Shown here piece after piece: positions 42,514 through 50,771 of a stretch of DNA of 64,000 bases. The DNA is taken from the NCBI RefSeq assembly GCF_025558485.1, contig NZ_CP102930.1, positions 1,612,001 through 1,676,000 of the forward strand, in the 5' to 3' direction. Numbering within the stretch: position 1 is the first letter of the stretch; the number at the start of each line of letters is the position of its first letter. Position numbers and translations under genes: made by a program. The notes beneath the pieces are model-generated. The model was not told the origin of the DNA. It made no database searches and saw only the letters and a list, made by a program, of their open reading frames with translations. This DNA comes from Bdellovibrio bacteriovorus (GTDB taxonomy: Bacteria; Bdellovibrionota; Bdellovibrionia; Bdellovibrionales; Bdellovibrionaceae).

Positions 42514-43938
42514 GTGAGACATGGACGGAAGATTTTCCTCATACTTGCAACAGCGCCCTTGCTTTTGGCGCTGAACACCCAGGACACGGGTCATCGGGTC
42601 AATCGTTCGACGACCAAAGCCATCAACGCGCACAATGTCTGCAAGAAGGTCATCAATGCCAATGCTACCAAAGACTTCTTCGTGCCCACCAAAGCTGCGG
42701 CTGAATGGACGGCTTTTCGTTCAAACCTGCCCGCCGGTGTGACCTTGGGAAGCTGCACCTCGTGTTTGGACATTTTGAATAACAATGGCTCTGAAGGGGA
42801 TGGCGTCTATTACGTGGATCCCACAGGCGGTTCTCCATTTCCCGTCTACTGTGACATGACTACCGATGGAGGGGGCTGGACCCGATTGTTCAGACATAAC
42901 ATTGCGGGAGGCTATTTTGCCAATGCTGCAGATACATTGACGAAGAATGCTTCAGATCCCACGGCCGATCTTCATTCGATCTTAAATCGGATTGATAATT
43001 TTAAGACCTCAGGCAATAGATATCACTTTCGGCTGACCTGGCCGGGTGAGGCGCTAAAAAACATCTGGTTTCAAACAACCAATCCCACGGCTGATGTGAA
43101 TGTCGCGGGCTACACGACCGAGTTCGTGCAAGGGTATTCGAACTATTGGGGTGGGCTGGAACTGTCTAACGGGGCGCATGGTCCGGCCTCGACATCTTCG
43201 TTTTTAGATGGCTCGGTCAATCACGCCAACTGGTACTATGCCGTAGGGGCCTATGTTGTCTGGGGATCGACGCCGCCGGGTCTGCCGGCGTCAGATGTGC
43301 TGGGTGCCAGTCACGGTGTTCCTGAAGTGAATCTGTGGATTCGCGAGGACAATACGCACACAATCTATAATTCATGTAAAGCTATTCTGGCCGCCGGGGC
43401 TTCCAAAGGGGATGGCATTTACACCATCGATATTGATGGAGCCGGGGCGACAGCTCCTTATGAAGTTTTTTGTGACATGACGACTTCAGGTGGGGGTTGG
43501 ACACTGGTGGCTTATTCCAATGGTGCTGTGACCGGCACAACTCCGAACGATTTCTTTGTGAATACCTACGGTCTGCCCAATGCTGGCAAACACACATTGG
43601 CCCAGCAAGCTTCAATCAATGCGGAAGCTTTCTCGATAGCCGTCAACACAACTGATGCGATGTTTGTTTCACCGTCTTACAACGGTGGTGCGCCGATCAT
43701 TGATCTGGCCGGAGGCAACTGGGACTATAATACTGCCAAATGCACCGGTAATCTTCGCCATACCAGTCGCACGGCCGGATGTGCAGGTCAGAATGCCAAC
43801 GATCACTACGCCAGTTCCGACGCCTTTAATATCGCCGTTAACTCGGGGAACGAAGGGATCGTTCCTGCCTATAAAGCCACGGAAGTCTGTTACAGTGGCA
43901 AAGGGAATGCGTGCAGCTTTAAATTTTATCTTCGTTAG
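42514..43938 (+). CDS. Secreted protein with two fibrinogen-like domains
   Basis: A 474-residue exported protein (signal peptide 'MRHGRKIFLILATAPLLLAL'). It has two fibrinogen-like units. The first runs from about 75 to 285 with 'SPFPVYCDMTTDGGGWTRLF', 'YWGGLELSNGAHGP' and 'GVPEVNLWIREDN'. The second (about 290-474) begins with 'GDGIYTIDIDG' and 'YEVFCDMTTSGGGWTLVAYS' but diverges afterwards and ends in a Cys-rich tail ('ATEVCYSGKGNACSFKFYLR'). In animals such domains (ficolins) bind sugars; a role in binding prey surfaces is inference. GTG 42514 has 'AAGGGGA' upstream. It is the second gene of the TIGR02147 operon. Confidence 0.82.
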   Translation: MRHGRKIFLILATAPLLLALNTQDTGHRVNRSTTKAINAHNVCKKVINANATKDFFVPTKAAAEWTAFRSNLPAGVTLGSCTSCLDILNNNGSEGDGVYYVDPTGGSPFPVYCDMTTDGGGWTRLFRHNIAGGYFANAADTLTKNASDPTADLHSILNRIDNFKTSGNRYHFRLTWPGEALKNIWFQTTNPTADVNVAGYTTEFVQGYSNYWGGLELSNGAHGPASTSSFLDGSVNHANWYYAVGAYVVWGSTPPGLPASDVLGASHGVPEVNLWIREDNTHTIYNSCKAILAAGASKGDGIYTIDIDGAGATAPYEVFCDMTTSGGGWTLVAYSNGAVTGTTPNDFFVNTYGLPNAGKHTLAQQASINAEAFSIAVNTTDAMFVSPSYNGGAPIIDLAGGNWDYNTAKCTGNLRHTSRTAGCAGQNANDHYASSDAFNIAVNSGNEGIVPAYKATEVCYSGKGNACSFKFYLR

Positions 43939-43956
43939 AATGGGACGTAATTGGAT

Positions 43957-45417
43957 ATGAGACTGCGAATCGCAATGATGATTATGACAACGCCATTCAT
44001 GCTGGGAATCAACACTCTCAGTGAGGGGTATCGTATCCCCTTCAGTGGTTCTTTGCGTCTGTATCTGCCCTATGGAGCAGAGGGGTCCTGTTATTATATT
44101 CAAAACAATCATGCCTCCAGTGATTTGTTTGTACCCACGAAAACCAGCACCGAGTGGAATGCTTTCACTGCAGCCAGCAAGCCGGCTTTTATCGTTGCTA
44201 CTCAGTGCTATCCCAAATCCTGCAAAGAGATCAAAGACACTCTGGGAAGTCCCGCAGACGGAGTTTATACAATTGATTCGGATGGGGTGGGAGGCAATGC
44301 CCAGTATCAGGTTTCTTGTGACATGACCACCGATGGAGGCGGGTGGACACGTATCTTCCGTCATAATATCGCTGGAGGGTATTTCGCAAACACGGCCGAT
44401 GCACTTAGCAAGAACACGGCCGCTCCAACGGGGAATCTTCATTCAGTCATTAACAAGATTGGTGATTTCGTCGTGAATGGAAAGTACCGCTTCCGCCAGA
44501 CTTGGCCAGGATACACGCAAAAAAACATCTGGCTGCAAACCACAAACCCCACCAGTGACGTCGTCACTGCCGGAGTTGTTCCAATTGCAGTGAATCTGCA
44601 CTCAGACTACTGGAATGGGTTGGAGCTTGGTAATGGAACTCATGGACCGGCGAATTCGAATCAAGCCTTGTTGGACGGATCAGCGCAGCGTTCGGACTGG
44701 TGGTACGCCATCGGTTCCACGGTCGCCTATGGAACCCCGGCGGGGATACCCATGGCAAGTTCGGTCCTGGGCAGCAACGTTGGAGTGAGTGAAGTCAACT
44801 TGTGGATCAAAGAAGATGACACTGTGACGAACTACAATTCCTGCAAAGCCATTTTGGATGCGGGGGCTTCTATTGGAAATGGTCTTTATACGATTGATCC
44901 TGGTAACACCGGGACGAAGATTCCCGTTTACTGTGACATGACCACAGACGGTGGCGGCTGGACACGGATCATGTATCATGACTATTCCGTAGCGGGCGTG
45001 TTTGCCAGCGATGCTGAAGCCCTTAATGTCAATTCGGGCACGCCTTTGGCAAAAAAATATTCTATTCTGAATCGTCTGGCCGGATTCTATCGCGGCGGAA
45101 AGCTGGAGCTGAGAATCAACTGGCCTGGAACCTCCACCAAGCGCAACTGGTGGACCCAAACCAGTAACTTCACAACATCACCTGTTGCGGGCTACACGGC
45201 CGTGGCGATTGATTCCACCAGTAACTTCTGGGGTGGGTTGGAGTACAATGGGACGGCAAGTACTTTGGCTGATGGTTCTGTGAATCACACAAATTGGTTC
45301 TATGCTGTGGGCGCCAAGACCGACAGTTGGGGCGCCTCGACTCCAGGGCTGCCAGCGTCAGAAGATGTGGCAGGTGTGGGGATTTCGGTCCCTCGTATGG
45401 AGCTTTGGGTGAAATAG
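43957..45417 (+). CDS. Second secreted protein with two fibrinogen-like domains
   Basis: A 486-residue paralogue of the preceding protein. Signal peptide, then two units, both well conserved: 'QYQVSCDMTTDGGGWTRIFR' and 'IPVYCDMTTDGGGWTRIMYH', each followed by the Trp-rich block ending 'VNLWIKEDD' or 'MELWVK'. The first unit shares whole stretches with the first unit of its neighbour ('HNIAGGYFAN', 'QTTNPT'), which points to a tandem duplication. An in-frame TTG lies at 43951; I prefer ATG 43957. The stop is followed by a shared terminator. Confidence 0.82.
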   Translation: MRLRIAMMIMTTPFMLGINTLSEGYRIPFSGSLRLYLPYGAEGSCYYIQNNHASSDLFVPTKTSTEWNAFTAASKPAFIVATQCYPKSCKEIKDTLGSPADGVYTIDSDGVGGNAQYQVSCDMTTDGGGWTRIFRHNIAGGYFANTADALSKNTAAPTGNLHSVINKIGDFVVNGKYRFRQTWPGYTQKNIWLQTTNPTSDVVTAGVVPIAVNLHSDYWNGLELGNGTHGPANSNQALLDGSAQRSDWWYAIGSTVAYGTPAGIPMASSVLGSNVGVSEVNLWIKEDDTVTNYNSCKAILDAGASIGNGLYTIDPGNTGTKIPVYCDMTTDGGGWTRIMYHDYSVAGVFASDAEALNVNSGTPLAKKYSILNRLAGFYRGGKLELRINWPGTSTKRNWWTQTSNFTTSPVAGYTAVAIDSTSNFWGGLEYNGTASTLADGSVNHTNWFYAVGAKTDSWGASTPGLPASEDVAGVGISVPRMELWVK

Positions 45418-45431
45418 TGGACCTAAATAAA

Positions 45432-45455
45432 AAAGGGAACCCGAAGGTTCCCTTT
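45432..45455. terminator. Bidirectional rho-independent terminator
   Basis: A 10-bp perfect stem (AAAGGGAACC and its complement) with a CGAA tetraloop. On the minus strand it is followed by a T-rich tract (TTTTATTTAGG) and ends the Ala-rich peptide gene. The plus side serves the fibrinogen-domain operon, with only a short T-run. Confidence 0.9.
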
Positions 45456-45481
45456 GTCACGTTCTTGCGGTGAAGCAGGAA

Positions 45482-45697
45482 TTAGTGACCAGCAGGAGCT
45501 GTTGCAGGTGCAGCAGGAGCTGCAGCCGCTGCAGGAGCAGCTTCTTTAGTGTGTTTTTTCTTAGCAGCTTTTTTCTCAACTTTAGCAGTTTCAGCAGCAG
45601 GAGCGGCTGGAGCAGTTGTTGTAGCAGGAGCTGTTTCGTTAGCGTGAGCAACAACACCAGCAAAAGCGATAGACATCAAGATAGAAGCAAATTTCAT
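45482..45697 (-). CDS. Small exported Ala/Pro/Lys-rich protein
   Basis: A 71-residue protein with a signal peptide ('MKFASILMSIAFAGVVAHA') and a low-complexity mature part: Ala/Pro/Thr stretches around a Lys block ('KVEKKAAKKKHTKE'). The composition resembles acid-shock (Asr-like) proteins, but that is only a composition match. The ribosome binding site is perfect (AGGAGG, spaced 6-7 nt), and a strong terminator follows, so it is probably well expressed. A long inverted repeat covers this site (see 45701-45763). Confidence 0.75.
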   Translation of the reverse strand: MKFASILMSIAFAGVVAHANETAPATTTAPAAPAAETAKVEKKAAKKKHTKEAAPAAAAAPAAPATAPAGH

Positions 45698-45700
45698 AGT

Positions 45701-45763
45701 AACCTCCTAATGGTTCTTTGTGAGCTTCAATTGCGGAACAAAGAAAGCCTAACAAAGGAGGTT
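45701..45763 (-). promoter_or_regulatory. Inverted repeat that could sequester the ribosome binding site
   Basis: On the minus strand the sequence AACCTCCT (45763-45756) is exactly complementary to AGGAGGTT (45708-45701), the ribosome binding site of the Ala-rich protein gene. A second, inner pair (TTCTTTGT with ACAAAGAA) lies between them in register. If the transcript starts upstream of 45763, the leader can fold into a hairpin that hides the site. I could not identify the promoter, so the transcript start is unknown. Confidence 0.45.
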
Positions 45764-45784
45764 AAAACCCTAATTAAAAACAGA

Positions 45785-47242
45785 TTAAATGTTTTTAATT
45801 TCAAACATAAATTTCGCGCCGGACCCCGAGTGATTTTCAGCACTTAGGCGGGCGTTGTGGAGGATGGCGATTTTTTGTGCAATCGCCAGTCCCAGACCAA
45901 AGCCCTTAACCCGGGTTTCCATATTAGACCCGCGCGAGAAGCGCTCGAAAATCAGCGGCAGTTGTTCAACGGGAATACCGGGGCCGTTGTCTTCGACAAT
46001 CAGTGCGGAGGTCTCTGTGGTGTGGTGAAGCGTGATGGAAACCACTTCGTTATTGGGTGAATACTTGATGGCATTTTCCACGATGTTCACGATGAGATTT
46101 TCCAGCAGATCATTGTCCCCGCGAATCAGGCGGTGGTCTTCACCGGGCTCATTGTTGATGGTGACTTTCAGTTTGATGTTTTTGGATTTAGCCAGTTTCT
46201 CACAGCGAGCTAACGCTTCAAAAACCAGTTCATCAAAATTCAAGTCCTGCAAATTCATGGCGCCAATTCCGGCATCCACCCGCGCCAGTAGCAGCATTTC
46301 CTGCACGATACTGGACAGACTGTCCACTTCCTGCAAAGCACTTTTAATAAACTGATCGACATCGCGATGTTCTGTTTTTTGCAAAAGCTCCAGCTCGCCA
46401 CGCATGATGGTCAGTGGTGTCAGCAGTTGGTGAGACGCATCCGCGACGAAGCGTTCCTGGCTTAAAAACGCCTGCTGAATACGGTCCAGCATTTCATTTA
46501 AGGTCAGTGACAATTGTTTGATTTCGTCATTGGCGTGGGGAACTGGAACCCGCTTTGACAGTTCACTGGCTTTGATTTCCTTGGTGATGTGAATGATGTT
46601 GTTCACAGGCTTGAGGGCGCGTGCAGACAGGAACAAACCACCAAAGGTGGCAACGATCAAAACAATGGGAATCCCCAGTTGCATCAGAGTCAGACGCTTT
46701 TGGATCTGAGTTTCCAGCAAGGTCATGGGCACAGCAATCTGCAAAAGCAACTGCGGCTTGGCGGCATTGTCCAGCGGGAAGGAAATCAGGCGATAGGAAT
46801 CCGCTTCAGCAGATGGGATGTTGCGAATGTGTTCAATGGTGCGGTAGGTGGCTTCTTCACCTTTCCAGATGCGTTCAAAATCTTTTTTATAGGGCGGATT
46901 GAATTCACCAAAATTTCCCACCCGGGCCAGCACCGCGCCGGAGCTGTGGCGAACTTGAATCAAGGCTGTTCCCAAAGGAAACGGCAGGATTTTTCCGTGA
47001 TCCAGACGCAATGGCGGAAAGCTTAAATCCCCTTTGATGCCGATTTCAATCCCGTCGGAAACGTCCACGCAGTAGTTGAACAAGGCATCGTCAAAATCCT
47101 GCTGAAGATTATCAATCATCATTTGAAACAGGAACATATTAAAGAACACGGTCGTTGTTCCGAAGATCAGAACAAAGATCAGCGACAGGCGCAGACGGAT
47201 GCTGAAACTGGAAAGAAAATTACGAATTTTCTTTAAGAACAT
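45785..47242 (-). CDS. Sensor histidine kinase (HAMP type)
   Basis: A 485-residue inner-membrane kinase. Two membrane helices (about 18-41 and 187-206) flank a periplasmic sensor region of about 145 residues. A HAMP linker is followed by the H-box 'FVADASHQLLTPLTIMRGEL' (His 271) and an ATPase domain with the N-box 'NLIVNIVENAIKYSPN' and 'VEDNGPGIPVEQLPLIFERF'. It resembles CusS/PcoS-type kinases. It should phosphorylate the response regulator encoded directly upstream, whose gene overlaps it by 23 nt. The signal cannot be read from the sequence. Confidence 0.92.
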   Translation of the reverse strand: MFLKKIRNFLSSFSIRLRLSLIFVLIFGTTTVFFNMFLFQMMIDNLQQDFDDALFNYCVDVSDGIEIGIKGDLSFPPLRLDHGKILPFPLGTALIQVRHSSGAVLARVGNFGEFNPPYKKDFERIWKGEEATYRTIEHIRNIPSAEADSYRLISFPLDNAAKPQLLLQIAVPMTLLETQIQKRLTLMQLGIPIVLIVATFGGLFLSARALKPVNNIIHITKEIKASELSKRVPVPHANDEIKQLSLTLNEMLDRIQQAFLSQERFVADASHQLLTPLTIMRGELELLQKTEHRDVDQFIKSALQEVDSLSSIVQEMLLLARVDAGIGAMNLQDLNFDELVFEALARCEKLAKSKNIKLKVTINNEPGEDHRLIRGDNDLLENLIVNIVENAIKYSPNNEVVSITLHHTTETSALIVEDNGPGIPVEQLPLIFERFSRGSNMETRVKGFGLGLAIAQKIAILHNARLSAENHSGSGAKFMFEIKNI

Positions 47243-47903
47243 AGCCGGTGCCCACCACAGTGTGAATCAAGCGTTTCGGGAAGGGGGCATCAATTTTTTT
47301 GCGCAACAGATTGATATAGACATCAATCACGTTGCTTTCAGAGTCAAAATGGATGTCCCAAACATGTTCAGCGATGGAAACGCGTCCCAAAGGGCGTTCC
47401 GGATTTCGCATAAAGTATTCCAGCAAGGCAAATTCTTTGGAGGTCAGGGAGATATCCTGGGAAGCTCTGCGGGCTTTGCGCTGGATCAGATCCAGCTCCA
47501 GATCAGCATACTTTAAAACGTTGGAGGCATTGCCGTTGGCCGGTGTTTTACGGCGCAAAAGGGCGCGCACGCGGGCGTGCAGTTCGTCGAAAGAATAGGG
47601 CTTCGTCAAATAATCGTCAGCCCCGGCATCCAGCCCGTGAACTTTGTCTTTGGTGGTGGAAAGAGCCGTCAGCATCAGGATCGGTCCGTCAAAACCGTCG
47701 CGACGGATGTGGCGGGCGGTATCAATACCGCTTTGATCCGGCAGCATGACATCCAAAATCACCAGATCGTAATCACCTTGTGCCATATAGGATTCAGCAG
47801 CCGATCCGCTTTCGGCAAGATCAACGGCATAGCCGACCTCGTTCAGGCCCTGCTTCAGGAAGTTCGCCATCTTTACCTGATCTTCAACGACTAGAATCCG
47901 CAT
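47220..47903 (-). CDS. OmpR-family response regulator
   Basis: A 227-residue regulator. The receiver domain has the acidic pair ('VVEDQ'), the phospho-acceptor Asp 51 in 'DLVILDVMLPDQSG' and Lys 101 in 'DDYLTKPYS'. The C-terminal winged helix has 'LTSKEFALLEYFMRNPERPL' and 'SNVIDVYINLLRKKI', ending in 'IHTVVGTGYVLKE'. Its gene overlaps the LTA-synthase-like gene upstream by 20 nt and the kinase gene downstream, so all are co-translated. The envelope enzyme in the same operon is the most likely target. Confidence 0.94.
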   Translation of the reverse strand: MRILVVEDQVKMANFLKQGLNEVGYAVDLAESGSAAESYMAQGDYDLVILDVMLPDQSGIDTARHIRRDGFDGPILMLTALSTTKDKVHGLDAGADDYLTKPYSFDELHARVRALLRRKTPANGNASNVLKYADLELDLIQRKARRASQDISLTSKEFALLEYFMRNPERPLGRVSIAEHVWDIHFDSESNVIDVYINLLRKKIDAPFPKRLIHTVVGTGYVLKENS

Positions 47904-50001
47904 GATCCACGGGTCCTTTCTGATCTTGTTTTTCTTTCATGAAATAGTAATCCAGGATGCTCATCAAGGATTTGTATTTCACAGCCAGTTGTTTTTTATG
48001 TTCAGTGCTTTCACCGCGCACCAGACGTTCAAAGCGACCTTCCCAGTCCAGCGCCTGATCGTCGGCTGCTTTGCCGGATGCCAAAACCCCGCCGGTACGA
48101 TCCACGATCAGGTTGGAATTGTTGACGGCAAAGTCACCGGTTTTGCCAAAAAGATCACGTCCCAGGGAATAGTAAGGGACTTCTGACAGCGCCAGATTGT
48201 AAAGAGTCGGAGGAATGTCCGCCTGTGATCCGAAAGCCTCCGGGTCCATTTTTTTACGAATGGCCGATGGCATATACAGATAGAAGGGCACAGAGCCTTT
48301 TTGCAGAAGCTCTTGTTCGGTGAAGTTTACAATCCAGAAGGTGTGATCACCAGTGATGGCAACGATCACCTTGTCTTTTAAAGGCGAGTTTTTAAGTTTC
48401 GCCATGAACTGGGCCAGCTTGTCAGAGGAATAGCGATAAGTTCTAAAACGTTTTTCCGCCAAAGAGGCATCGCCAATCAAACGGCCTTTCAATTCTGCCG
48501 GAGCCGTCAGTGCGGGCGCCTGATACGTGCTGGGCAGCTGATAAGGCGGGTGATTTGTGGTGGTCATCGTCAGCAGGAACTGAGGGTCCTTGGCATCCGA
48601 CAGTGTTTTAAACACGTAATCGAAAAGATCCTCGTCATAGATACCCCAGTCGTGTTTTTCCTTGAGTCCCCCCAGGCCTTCGGCGATTTCATTTTCGCCG
48701 TCCACGGCATCGAAACCCTGTTGGAAGGCGAATTTATTCACTTCGCGCCAGCCGGGATTCCCGCCGTACAGAAACCTTGCTTTGTAGCCCGCACTTTTAA
48801 AGACCCGTGCCGGACTGGAACGGAAAGGCACTTGCAGATAGCCACTTTCAGTCAGGAACTCGCTGATCGGTCGCTGTGGGGAGCCAATCATCAGACAGCT
48901 TAAACTGCCAATGGTGGCATTGGTGCTGGACAGGAAATGTGTCAGATAAGTGTCCTGTTGCAGGTGTTTTTCAAAATCCCCCAGCAGGTTGAATTCCGGA
49001 TGGTTGTAATTGAACCAGTAGGCCCCCATGGATTCCATCACCAGCAGCAAAACGTGCGGACGTGTTTTTTCCGCCCAGAGGTTTTTGGGGGTGGTTTTCT
49101 TCATCAACTGCAAAGGATCGGCAGGAACCTGAGCCTCGGGAATCTGATAGAAGTCGGCAAAGGCCCGGCGATAGTTTTCACCATATCCAAAGTGGCGCAG
49201 GTTGCTGTCCCATTTGGAATTTTGCTGGGACTTAAGCTCCATCGCACGGGTCAGCGCGCGCACACCGTTGAAGCTTAAGTGATTTACAAAGATACTTTTG
49301 GAAATCCCGGTGTCCATTTCACTCAGCGGGAACAGAGCCAAAGAACCCCGGGCTCCGACACCGTTTAGAACAAACAAAACAAAAAAGAACAGCACAAAAA
49401 CCGGGTAAGAGATCTTTTGTATTCCGGCGGGAAGCCATTCCCGGCCTTGGGTGAAATTGATCTTGAGCCCCTTCCACAGCAGATAAGTGAAAAGGCCCAG
49501 GCCCAGAATAATCCAAATGATCGGGTAGTTGCTCCACATGGTTTTGGTCAAAGCCCAGGTGTCGTCTTCAAAATATCCAAAAATCAGAACGTTGATGCGA
49601 TCCTGATAGAAGCTGTAAAAACCAAAATCCACGGCCGAGAAAAACATCACGATAAAAAGCATCACCGTGTAGTACGGGATCAGGAATCTGGAAAAACGTG
49701 AAAACAGCGGATTCAGAACCGGGGTGAAACCCTTCCAGAAAGTGAAAAGGCTGAACAAGAAAAGCAGCAGCAGGGGAATGGCATTGATATAAAACAAAAT
49801 CGTGCTGTCAAAGCGTGAACCCAGCACGAAAGCTTTGAAAACATCACCGGAAAGCCCGGACAGTTCGCGGGAATCCCCAAATGTCAGCATAAAGGCCCAG
49901 CGCCACAGGAAGCCAATAAACAGGAAAACGACATTCACGATCAGAATGCGTTTAAGATAGAGCCAAGACTGATTGAACCACTGTGCACGAACGTTTTTCA
50001 T
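47884..50001 (-). CDS. LTA synthase-family membrane sulfatase-fold enzyme
   Basis: A 705-residue inner-membrane enzyme. About five helices occupy the first 220 residues; the rest is a periplasmic alkaline-phosphatase/sulfatase-fold domain. Visible landmarks are 'HVLLLVMESMGAYWFN', a probable nucleophile Thr in 'SSTNATIGSLSCL', 'TMTTTNHPPYQLP' and the metal-binding 'VIVAITGDHTFW'. Family members transfer phosphoglycerol or related groups to lipids or glycans. Gram-negative members are poorly defined; the substrate here is unknown. An in-frame TTG at 50040 overlaps the stop of the upstream gene (TTGA); I prefer ATG 50001. A hairpin precedes it at 50005-50025. Confidence 0.85.
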   Translation of the reverse strand: MKNVRAQWFNQSWLYLKRILIVNVVFLFIGFLWRWAFMLTFGDSRELSGLSGDVFKAFVLGSRFDSTILFYINAIPLLLLFLFSLFTFWKGFTPVLNPLFSRFSRFLIPYYTVMLFIVMFFSAVDFGFYSFYQDRINVLIFGYFEDDTWALTKTMWSNYPIIWIILGLGLFTYLLWKGLKINFTQGREWLPAGIQKISYPVFVLFFFVLFVLNGVGARGSLALFPLSEMDTGISKSIFVNHLSFNGVRALTRAMELKSQQNSKWDSNLRHFGYGENYRRAFADFYQIPEAQVPADPLQLMKKTTPKNLWAEKTRPHVLLLVMESMGAYWFNYNHPEFNLLGDFEKHLQQDTYLTHFLSSTNATIGSLSCLMIGSPQRPISEFLTESGYLQVPFRSSPARVFKSAGYKARFLYGGNPGWREVNKFAFQQGFDAVDGENEIAEGLGGLKEKHDWGIYDEDLFDYVFKTLSDAKDPQFLLTMTTTNHPPYQLPSTYQAPALTAPAELKGRLIGDASLAEKRFRTYRYSSDKLAQFMAKLKNSPLKDKVIVAITGDHTFWIVNFTEQELLQKGSVPFYLYMPSAIRKKMDPEAFGSQADIPPTLYNLALSEVPYYSLGRDLFGKTGDFAVNNSNLIVDRTGGVLASGKAADDQALDWEGRFERLVRGESTEHKKQLAVKYKSLMSILDYYFMKEKQDQKGPVDHADSSR

Positions 50002-50004
50002 GGA

Positions 50005-50025
50005 GGAAGTGAAAGTCTCACTTCC
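50005..50025 (-). repeat. Hairpin just before the LTA synthase-like start codon
   Basis: Two 8-base arms (GGAAGTGA and its complement) with a 5-base loop lie between the upstream stop and ATG 50001. No T-tract follows. It could limit translation of the enzyme or cause partial attenuation in the operon. Confidence 0.35.
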
Positions 50026-50036
50026 CGGGCTTAGGA

Positions 50037-50432
50037 TCAATCTGGAATTTTACCGAAATCCCATTTCTGATTAGGGTCTTCAGGCACTTGGAAACCGCCG
50101 CCTTTGGCTGCCGCTTCAACCGACTTGATGCGCTTTTCGCTGTCGGCAGTGACAGACACCGCCGGGCCCCCGGGCTTGCGGGACTTTTCCAGCATCTGCA
50201 CGATTGCGCCATATCGCGGCAAAGAGCGGGGGACTATATAGGCTCCCTTGGCTTTGTCGCCTTCAAAGAAAACTTCAACTTCGTCAGAGATATCGCGCAC
50301 GACGCGAACCTTGGCGGAAAAACTTTCCGTTTTTTCGGGTTCGGCTTCCTGTTCATAGATGGAGGTATTGATCTTCTTGCTTTGGGCCTGCGCATCACCC
50401 GTGAGAAGCAGAACCATGATGAAACTCAGCAT
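50037..50432 (-). CDS. Small exported hypothetical protein heading the LTA-synthase operon
   Basis: A 131-residue protein with a short signal peptide ('MLSFIMVLLLTGDAQAQ'). The mature part is acidic then basic and contains 'AKVRVVRDISDEVEVFFEGD' and 'VPEDPNQKWDFGKIPD'. No domain recognised. ATG 50432 has 'AAAGGGGGA' upstream. The open frame runs up to 50759, but that part is the antisense of tatA and is not real coding. Its position as first gene of the operon with the LTA-synthase-like enzyme and the two-component system suggests a periplasmic partner. Confidence 0.7.
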   Translation of the reverse strand: MLSFIMVLLLTGDAQAQSKKINTSIYEQEAEPEKTESFSAKVRVVRDISDEVEVFFEGDKAKGAYIVPRSLPRYGAIVQMLEKSRKPGGPAVSVTADSEKRIKSVEAAAKGGGFQVPEDPNQKWDFGKIPD

Positions 50433-50525
50433 TGTATTTCCCCCTTTCTCAATATAATGCACCTCCTTTTGTTGCCGCGCAATAGGCCTTATGCTAGGGT
50501 TTGTGGGATCTAACGAGGAGACCTT

Positions 50526-50771
50526 ATGAATTTGGGTTGGACTGAAATTCTTCTTATTGGCGGTATCGCTTTGCTTCTTTTTGGGCCAAGCAAGCTTCCC
50601 AATTTGGGACGTTCTTTGGGTGAATCCATTCGTGGCTTCAAAAAAGGCCTGAATGAAGATCCCACTGACGAGCGTGAAGCAAAACAGCAGATCTCTCAGA
50701 ATCAGCAAAAGCCGATGAATGAGCAGACTCAGCAGACTGAAGAGAAAAAAGACTCTCACAAACAGTCATGA
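50526..50771 (+). CDS. tatA: Sec-independent protein translocase subunit TatA
   Basis: An 81-residue protein with one N-terminal membrane helix ('WTEILLIGGIALLLFGPSKL'), the hinge 'FGPSKLPNLGRSLGESIRGF', an amphipathic helix and a Gln-rich charged tail. This is the pore-forming subunit for export of folded proteins with twin-arginine signals. The tatB and tatC genes are not in the window. 'AACGAGGAGACC' precedes the ATG. Its stop overlaps the start of selD (ATGA), giving one operon with selD, the chimera and pdxH. Confidence 0.93.
   Translation: MNLGWTEILLIGGIALLLFGPSKLPNLGRSLGESIRGFKKGLNEDPTDEREAKQQISQNQQKPMNEQTQQTEEKKDSHKQS

Noticed and set aside
43669..44442. Minus-strand open frame of 257 codons across the join of the two fibrinogen-domain genes
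   Set aside because: Both plus-strand genes have strong domain evidence; the antisense frame has no recognisable domain or start signal.
50433..50759. N-terminal extension of the small exported protein, reading antisense through tatA
   Set aside because: It is the complement of tatA; a good ribosome binding site and a signal peptide begin at 50432.
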